Positions 7,704 through 12,000 of a stretch of DNA of 12,000 nucleotides are shown here, piece after piece. Location: assembly GCA_012799845.1 (NCBI GenBank), contig JAAZKL010000223.1, forward strand, positions 1 to 12,000, written 5' to 3'. The stretch's first letter is position 1; each line of letters opens with the position of its first letter. The notes under the pieces were generated by a model, which saw only the letters and a program-made list of their open reading frames with translations, was not told the origin of the DNA and did not search any database. This DNA comes from Clostridiaceae bacterium. Lineage in GTDB: Bacteria; Bacillota; Clostridia; Acetivibrionales; DTU013. The position numbers and the translations under genes were made by a program.

Positions 7704-7744
7704 GTCATGCATCATATAAACAATACGGGAGCCAGGAGGTACAA

Positions 7745-8530
7745 ATGTCAAAATTGCTTAAGGAAGTAATAACGCGCGTGGAAAGGGCAACAGACAGTAT
7801 TTTCCGTATAACGGTGGCATCGGAGTATATTTCAGCAAATGCCGCGCCGGGACAGTTCGTCAATATCAAATGCTGCGACGGAGCGCAGGCGCTGCTGAGA
7901 CGCCCGATAAGCATATGCTCGGTCGACAGGTCAAAAGGAGAATTCGACCTGTATTTCCAGGTAAAAGGCGCCGGTACGGAGATACTGGCCGGGAAAAAAA
8001 GAGGCGATACACTGGACATTCTCGGTCCTCTTGGCAGAGGGTTCGATCTGGATATAGGATATCGCCGTATCGCAGCCGTCGGCGGCGGGATAGGGATTTT
8101 TCCTCTGCTGTTCCTGCTGGATGAGAGCAAGGCAGTTGTGAAAAGGTCTTACCTGGGCTTTCGCTCATCAGGGCAGGTCCTGCTCCTGGAAGAGTTCGGA
8201 GAGAGATCCACTTCGCTCGAGACAGCAACTGAAGACGGAAGTTTCGGCAGTAAAGGATTTGTTACAGATTTACTGGAAAGAGATATTATATCGGAAGAAT
8301 TTGATATGATATATGCATGCGGGCCATACCCGATGCTTAGAAAAATATCCGAAATCGCGGGCAAACACGGAGCCAGGTGCCAGATATCAATGGAACAGAG
8401 GATGGGATGCGGATTCGGCGCTTGTCTGACATGTGCATGCATGACTTATACAGATGACGGCTCACGGCACTATGTCCGTGTATGCAGTGACGGTCCGGTG
8501 TTCAACAGCGAAGATGTGGTATTTGAATGA
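7745..8530 (+). CDS. pyrK: Dihydroorotate dehydrogenase electron transfer subunit PyrK
   Basis: A 261-residue FAD and [2Fe-2S] flavoprotein that passes electrons from PyrD to NAD+ in the type 1B dihydroorotate dehydrogenase heterotetramer. The N-terminal ferredoxin-reductase-like barrel ends in RRPISI (52-57), the FAD-binding signature. The NAD-binding domain begins with AVGGGIGIFPLL (111-122) and includes YACGPYPML (190-198). The cluster cysteines are C222, C227, C230 and C247, in the spacing C-x4-C-x2-C-x16-C that is characteristic of PyrK. The start is supported by an AGGAGG site at 7734-7739. It precedes pyrD, the standard order. The gene is complete, with every cofactor residue visible. 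Confidence 0.97.
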   Translation: MSKLLKEVITRVERATDSIFRITVASEYISANAAPGQFVNIKCCDGAQALLRRPISICSVDRSKGEFDLYFQVKGAGTEILAGKKRGDTLDILGPLGRGFDLDIGYRRIAAVGGGIGIFPLLFLLDESKAVVKRSYLGFRSSGQVLLLEEFGERSTSLETATEDGSFGSKGFVTDLLERDIISEEFDMIYACGPYPMLRKISEIAGKHGARCQISMEQRMGCGFGACLTCACMTYTDDGSRHYVRVCSDGPVFNSEDVVFE

Positions 8531-8593
8531 TCTCCATACCGTGACCATGGATGCAGGCATCTGATAACCTTATATTTTTTAGCGGAGGACAAT

Positions 8594-9514
8594 ATGAACA
8601 ATACAGACCTTACAGTTGATATATGCGGGATAAAGCTGAAAAACCCTGTCATAGCGGCATCGGGGACATTCGGTTTCGGAAGGGAGCACTCAGATTATGT
8701 GGATCTGAACAAAATCGGCGGCATCAGCGTCAAAGGACTGACGCTCAACCCAAGGGAAGGCAATAAACCTCCAAGGGTCGCGGAGACCCCGGCAGGTATG
8801 CTGAACAGCGTAGGATTGCAGAATCCCGGGGTCAGGTACTTCATAGAAAACGAGATACAGTTCCTGAGGCAGTTTTCGACAGCGATAATAGCGAATATCG
8901 CCGGCAATACTATCGAGGAATACTGCGAAATGGCAGAGATCCTCTCGGATGCCGACATAGATGCCATTGAACTGAATGTATCTTGTCCGAACGTGAAAGC
9001 AGGCTGTGTGGCTTTTGGGAATACGCCTGAAGGGATAGCCGATATTACGTCCCAGGTAAGAAAACACTGCAGGAAGCCTCTGATAGTGAAGCTGACGCCG
9101 AATGTGACGAGTATATCCGATATAGCGGCAGCCGCGGAGGATGCCGGTGCTGACGCACTTTCCCTGATAAATACTTTGCTTGGCATGGCGATAGATATCG
9201 AAGCAAGAAGGCCGATACTGGCCAACAACACCGGCGGGCTGTCAGGACCTGCGGTGAAGCCGGTGGCGGTAAGGATGGTATATGAGGTCTACAGGACCGT
9301 CAAAATACCAATTATCGGCATGGGTGGCATATCCACCGGCAACGACGCTGTTGAATTCCTGCTTGCGGGAGCTTCAGCCGTCATGGTGGGGACAGCATGC
9401 CTTGTTTATCCTGACGCCTGCATAAAGGTATGCGAAGGAATAGAACAATATATGAAAAGGCACGGTTTTTGCAGAGTTGCCGACATTACCGGCAAACTGA
9501 TGCTTAATACATGA
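8594..9514 (+). CDS. pyrD: Dihydroorotate dehydrogenase type 1B catalytic subunit
   Basis: A 306-residue FMN TIM-barrel enzyme that oxidises dihydroorotate to orotate. With PyrK next to it, the electron acceptor is expected to be NAD+ and the enzyme cytosolic, unlike the quinone-linked class 2 enzymes. ASGTFGFG (22-29), the FMN/substrate lysine in SVKG (45-48), NSVGLQNPG (71-79), the catalytic cysteine C131 in NVSCPNVK (128-135), K166 in VKLTPN, and the FMN phosphate site GMGGIST (242-248) are all visible. No N-terminal membrane extension is present, which fits class 1. The start has GGAGG at 8584-8588. Between pyrK and pyrD are 63 bases with no recognisable signal other than this site. The stop at 9512-9514 is followed 17 bases later by the phosphatase gene start. 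Confidence 0.97.
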   Translation: MNNTDLTVDICGIKLKNPVIAASGTFGFGREHSDYVDLNKIGGISVKGLTLNPREGNKPPRVAETPAGMLNSVGLQNPGVRYFIENEIQFLRQFSTAIIANIAGNTIEEYCEMAEILSDADIDAIELNVSCPNVKAGCVAFGNTPEGIADITSQVRKHCRKPLIVKLTPNVTSISDIAAAAEDAGADALSLINTLLGMAIDIEARRPILANNTGGLSGPAVKPVAVRMVYEVYRTVKIPIIGMGGISTGNDAVEFLLAGASAVMVGTACLVYPDACIKVCEGIEQYMKRHGFCRVADITGKLMLNT

Positions 9515-9519
9515 ACAGT

Positions 9520-9533
9520 GAGGTGGTATATTG
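9520..9533 (+). promoter_or_regulatory. Ribosome binding site and TTG start of the phosphatase gene
   Basis: GAGGTGG (9520-9526) precedes a TTG codon at 9531 by 4 bases. No ATG or GTG in a suitable position keeps the RHA motif at the N-terminus. The non-ATG start would be expected to lower translation compared with pyrD. Confidence 0.7.
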
Positions 9534-10226
9534 AAAACCAGGCTGATATTCGTCAGGCATGCCGAGGCGCTGGGCAACAAAATCAGGCGTTTCCACGGAT
9601 GGACCGATTCAGGCATCACCGACAGGGGGCGCCTTCAGGCGAAGCGTGTTGCAGAAAGGCTGAAGGATACCGAAATCGATGTCATATATTCCAGCAGCCT
9701 CAAAAGAGCATTCCAGACCGCGGAGTATATCGCGAAAATCAAAGGGCTCCCGCTCACAACGTCGGAAAACCTGAAGGAGATAAACGGAGGGGACTGGGAG
9801 GACCAGGCATGGACGGATCTTGAGCAGAAATGGCCTGATGAATATGAAGCGTGGGAAAATCAGCCTCACACGCTCAAAATGCCCAACGGGGAGTCCATGG
9901 AGGAATTTCGGGACCGTCTCATGAGCGAAGTCATGACTATCATAAAAAAGCATGAAGGGCAAAACATATGCATAGTGACGCATGGCACGGCAATACGTGC
10001 GATGATATGCCATTTCAGAAGCTGTACGCTGGAAGAGATGGTGAATATCGACTGGTGCGACAATACGGCGATAACCGTTATCGATTACAGCGACGGAAGA
10101 TTCAACATAGTTGCTGAAGGCGATTCCTCGCACCTGGGGAGCGATCTCGGGACCATCGTCAACCAGGACTCGTGGGAGGAGCACTCCAAAAAAATAAAGG
10201 CTCGCAGGGAACAGGAAAAGCAGTAA
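9531..10226 (+). CDS. Histidine phosphatase superfamily protein (phosphoglycerate mutase-like)
   Basis: A 231-residue member of the histidine phosphatase superfamily. The catalytic core is complete: FVRHAEA (7-13) with the phospho-acceptor H10 and R9, SSSLKRAFQTA (54-64) with R59, LKEINGGDWE (81-90) with the acid E83, and VTHGTAIRA (149-157) with the second histidine H151. Family members remove phosphate from many small molecules (alpha-ribazole phosphate, phosphoglycerate, sugar phosphates, nucleotides), and the sequence does not reveal the substrate. The start is a TTG at 9531, chosen because it sits 5 bases after GAGGTGG and is the only start giving the usual N-terminus just ahead of the RHA motif. 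A charged tail of about 30 residues (200-231) extends past the typical fold. Its tight spacing behind pyrD suggests co-expression with the pathway, so a role in nucleotide or PRPP-related housekeeping is possible but unproven. Confidence 0.88.
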   Translation: MKTRLIFVRHAEALGNKIRRFHGWTDSGITDRGRLQAKRVAERLKDTEIDVIYSSSLKRAFQTAEYIAKIKGLPLTTSENLKEINGGDWEDQAWTDLEQKWPDEYEAWENQPHTLKMPNGESMEEFRDRLMSEVMTIIKKHEGQNICIVTHGTAIRAMICHFRSCTLEEMVNIDWCDNTAITVIDYSDGRFNIVAEGDSSHLGSDLGTIVNQDSWEEHSKKIKARREQEKQ

Positions 10227-10289
10227 TCGGCGCCGGGCAGGCTATGGCAGATAATACCGATATTGTAATGAATAACTCAGTCAAAAATC

Positions 10290-10295
10290 GGAGGA
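10290..10295 (+). promoter_or_regulatory. Ribosome binding site deciding the start of the OPRT-like gene
   Basis: GGAGGA sits 8 bases before the ATG at 10304. The reading frame is open further upstream to 10172, inside the phosphatase gene, with possible ATGs at 10244 and 10268, but none has comparable Shine-Dalgarno spacing. The start at 10304 removes 44 poorly protein-like residues. Confidence 0.75.
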
Positions 10296-10303
10296 TCCAG
10301 AAA

Positions 10304-11155
10304 ATGCTGAATGAAAAAATGATAAATTGGCTGTTTGAAACCAATGCGTTCAGGGTCTGCCCTGAGAATGAACCGTTCTGGTATACGTCCGGCACCATTG
10401 GACCCTATTATATAAACACTCATTTTCTCTACGGGTCTGAAAGCAGTGCGCTGGAAATGCTGAAAGCAATCGATGGTATAAAGCAGGACATGATCAACTG
10501 CCCCGAAAGGCTGTCGTCGATGCTGGAAGAGACATATGCAGGCAACGACGTATACAGGGGCGTGATCGACAGCATGCTGGATTTTATAAGGGACAACATC
10601 GATGTCGACAGCATTGATTATGTGTCCGGCGGAGAAAGAAGGGACTGGTTTTTCTCGCTGCCCGCAGCGAAAAGGCTTGGAAAGCCCCATATAACGATAT
10701 ACAAGGACTTGTCGGCGGTCATCACTGAAAATGGTGAAACAAGGGAGGCAGAATCCATAAACGGGGCCAGGGTGCTGCACATCGCAGACCTCATAACCGA
10801 AGCCTCAAGCTACGTGAGATCCTGGATACCGGCCATAAAAAATATCCGGGGGCAGATGACAAGTACCGTGGTAATAGTCGACAGGATGCAGGGAGGGTCG
10901 GAGGTTCTTGAAAAACACGGCGTTAGCTCCTTTGCAATGGTATCCATCGGCGGAAACTTTTTTGACAAGGCTCTTGAAATGGGCAGGATCAACAGCGCCC
11001 AGCATGACATGCTGCTGAAGTATGCATCTGATCCCCATGGATCCATGCAAGTGTTCATGGCTGAGCATCCGGAGTTTATCGAAAAAGCTCTCGCATCAGA
11101 TGAAAAGACGAGAGAGAGGGCCAGGCTGTGCATCGAAAAAGGGATATACAGGTAA
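10304..11155 (+). CDS. Divergent orotate phosphoribosyltransferase-like protein
   Basis: A 283-residue PRTase-family protein and the only pyrE candidate in the operon. The N-terminus carries an OPRT-like orotate region, FWYTSGTIGPYYIN (25-38), equivalent to the family's F-x-L-x-SG-x3-P-YY-x-N pattern. SGGERRDWFFSLPAAKRLGKP (108-128) corresponds to the OPRT segment preceding the catalytic loop. VIVDRMQGGSEVLEKHGV (190-207) matches the orotate-side DR-x-GG signature. The PRPP loop is unusual: HIADLITEASSY (159-170) replaces the canonical VEDVITTGGS, keeping one aspartate (D162) and losing the first acid and the TGG turn. It is about 70 residues longer than a typical OPRT, mostly as an insertion around 45-105 and a helical C-terminal extension (about 222-283). 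Its place in the pathway argues for OMP synthesis or a regulatory relative of it. I do not assign pyrE firmly. Confidence 0.75.
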   Translation: MLNEKMINWLFETNAFRVCPENEPFWYTSGTIGPYYINTHFLYGSESSALEMLKAIDGIKQDMINCPERLSSMLEETYAGNDVYRGVIDSMLDFIRDNIDVDSIDYVSGGERRDWFFSLPAAKRLGKPHITIYKDLSAVITENGETREAESINGARVLHIADLITEASSYVRSWIPAIKNIRGQMTSTVVIVDRMQGGSEVLEKHGVSSFAMVSIGGNFFDKALEMGRINSAQHDMLLKYASDPHGSMQVFMAEHPEFIEKALASDEKTRERARLCIEKGIYR

Positions 11156-11250
11156 GGCCGGGAGCAACGGGGGCCCGAAGCATTACGGCAACCCGTATGA
11201 AGGTGGTTTGACTAAAGCGGCGGAAAATGATGCGGGACAGGTGGCAGGAT

Positions 11251-12000
11251 ATGAAAACAGCAGCGGTTTTGATACTGACAGTTCTGATAATGGCGATGGT
11301 ACCCGGTTGTTCCGTATTCAGCGGAAAAGACCCCGGTGATATTTCAGGAAGTAATGGAAACGGATCAGGCATCGTGGATGGATATCCATCAGAAGAAAAC
11401 GGACCTGCCGGCGAAAACAGCAATGAAAACAGCGGCAGCCAGGATAGCAGTGACACAGAAGATAAGGAAGACAGTGAAAATAAAGATGCAAAATACAGCG
11501 TGGAAGAAAGACTGGCGAGGATGAGCCTTGACGAAAAAATAGGCCAGATGTTCATAATCGGCGTCGAGGGCGCATCGGCCGATGAAAAGCTTAAACAGTC
11601 CATAGCGACCCTGAAGCCAGGGGGAATCATTCTTTTCAGGGACAATATCAAAGATCCGGAACAGCTACTCTCATTTACGAATGCCCTGAAAGCCGCAAAT
11701 AACGGAAGGACACCTCTGTTTATTTCCATCGACGAAGAAGGAGGGCGCATAAGCAGGATGCCGAAGCAGCTGCCAGGTATGCCGTCCGCCATGTCTTTAG
11801 GCGAACTGGATGATCCGGCGTTCACATACGTGGCAGGCAGGCTGCTTGCTGAAAAAATAAAGACTTTCGGTTTCAATATGGACTTTGCGCCGGTCCTCGA
11901 CATACTGAGCAACCCCAAAAACACCGTAATAGGCGACAGGGCGTTCGGAACGGATCCACTGTCTGTTGCAGAACACGGTATACAGATGATGAAGGGAATA
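11251..12000 (+). CDS. GH3 beta-N-acetylhexosaminidase-like lipoprotein, 5' part
   Basis: An open frame of 250 codons runs from ATG 11251 to the window edge. Residues 1-20 form a lipoprotein signal peptide: a short K-containing N-terminus, a hydrophobic stretch AVLILTVLIMAM, and a lipobox VPGC with the lipidated cysteine C20. A low-complexity linker rich in Ser, Gly, Asp, Glu and Asn (about 24-80) tethers the catalytic domain. The GH3 domain begins near 84 with LARMSLDEKIGQMF, then KPGGIILFRDNI (122-133), FISIDEEGGRISRM (157-170), FAPVLDI (212-218), and NTVIGDRAFG (224-233). These are NagZ-family signatures. NagZ-type enzymes release N-acetylglucosamine from cell-wall fragments. A lipidated form would act at the outer face of the membrane, as in Gram-positive muropeptide recycling. 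AGGTGG at 11239-11244 supports the start. The catalytic His/Asp loop lies beyond the window. Confidence 0.9.
   Translation, partial: MKTAAVLILTVLIMAMVPGCSVFSGKDPGDISGSNGNGSGIVDGYPSEENGPAGENSNENSGSQDSSDTEDKEDSENKDAKYSVEERLARMSLDEKIGQMFIIGVEGASADEKLKQSIATLKPGGIILFRDNIKDPEQLLSFTNALKAANNGRTPLFISIDEEGGRISRMPKQLPGMPSAMSLGELDDPAFTYVAGRLLAEKIKTFGFNMDFAPVLDILSNPKNTVIGDRAFGTDPLSVAEHGIQMMKGI

Noticed and set aside
8531..8593. Terminator or regulatory element between pyrK and pyrD
   Set aside because: GATGC/GCATC near 8550 leaves only a 2-base loop, too tight for a hairpin. The T-rich stretch that follows has no stem before it.
10172..10303. 44-codon N-terminal extension of the OPRT-like protein
   Set aside because: It overlaps the phosphatase 3' end, is low in protein-like character, and lacks a good ribosome binding site, unlike the start at 10304.
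11076..11924. 282-codon minus-strand ORF rich in Ser and Leu
   Set aside because: It is antisense to the GH3 lipoprotein gene. The serine-rich composition mirrors the + strand codons and no domain is visible.

Overview
The window is a de novo pyrimidine (UMP) biosynthesis operon, read left to right on the + strand, from what is probably a Clostridia-type member of the Bacillota. The evidence is a PyrR attenuator ahead of pyrR, the PyrK/PyrD type 1B dihydroorotate dehydrogenase pair, strong AGGAGG-type ribosome binding sites, and heavy use of AGG/AGA and ATA codons. The species cannot be named from the sequence alone.

Layout. Positions 1-45 may be the last 14 codons of an upstream gene. About 80-316 can be folded by eye into a compact multi-helix RNA and is probably a structured non-coding RNA; it looks like the clostridial raiA-motif class, but I cannot confirm that without a covariance search. 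An extended -10 promoter (389-417) is followed by a PyrR-responsive attenuator (438-547) and pyrR (587-1141). A second intrinsic terminator overlaps the pyrR stop codon. Then come pyrB, pyrC, pyrF, carB, pyrK and pyrD, a histidine-phosphatase-superfamily gene, a divergent orotate phosphoribosyltransferase-like gene, and the 5' part of a GH3 (NagZ-like) lipoprotein gene that runs off the right edge.

How the genes fit together. CarB makes carbamoyl phosphate, PyrB condenses it with aspartate, PyrC closes the ring, PyrD with PyrK oxidises dihydroorotate using NAD+, a PRTase adds ribose phosphate, and PyrF decarboxylates OMP to UMP. PyrR senses UMP/UTP and controls read-through of the leader. Two things are non-standard. 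carA, the glutaminase subunit that normally precedes carB, is absent. The only pyrE candidate is a 283-residue protein that keeps the orotate-site and DR-GG signatures of OPRTs but has an altered PRPP loop. The phosphatase lies between pyrD and this gene, tightly spaced behind pyrD, and its role is unknown.

I see no insertion sequences, CRISPR arrays, tRNAs, rRNAs or other signs of mobile DNA. The most novel material is the leader-proximal RNA, the missing carA, and the phosphatase plus divergent OPRT at the end of the operon.
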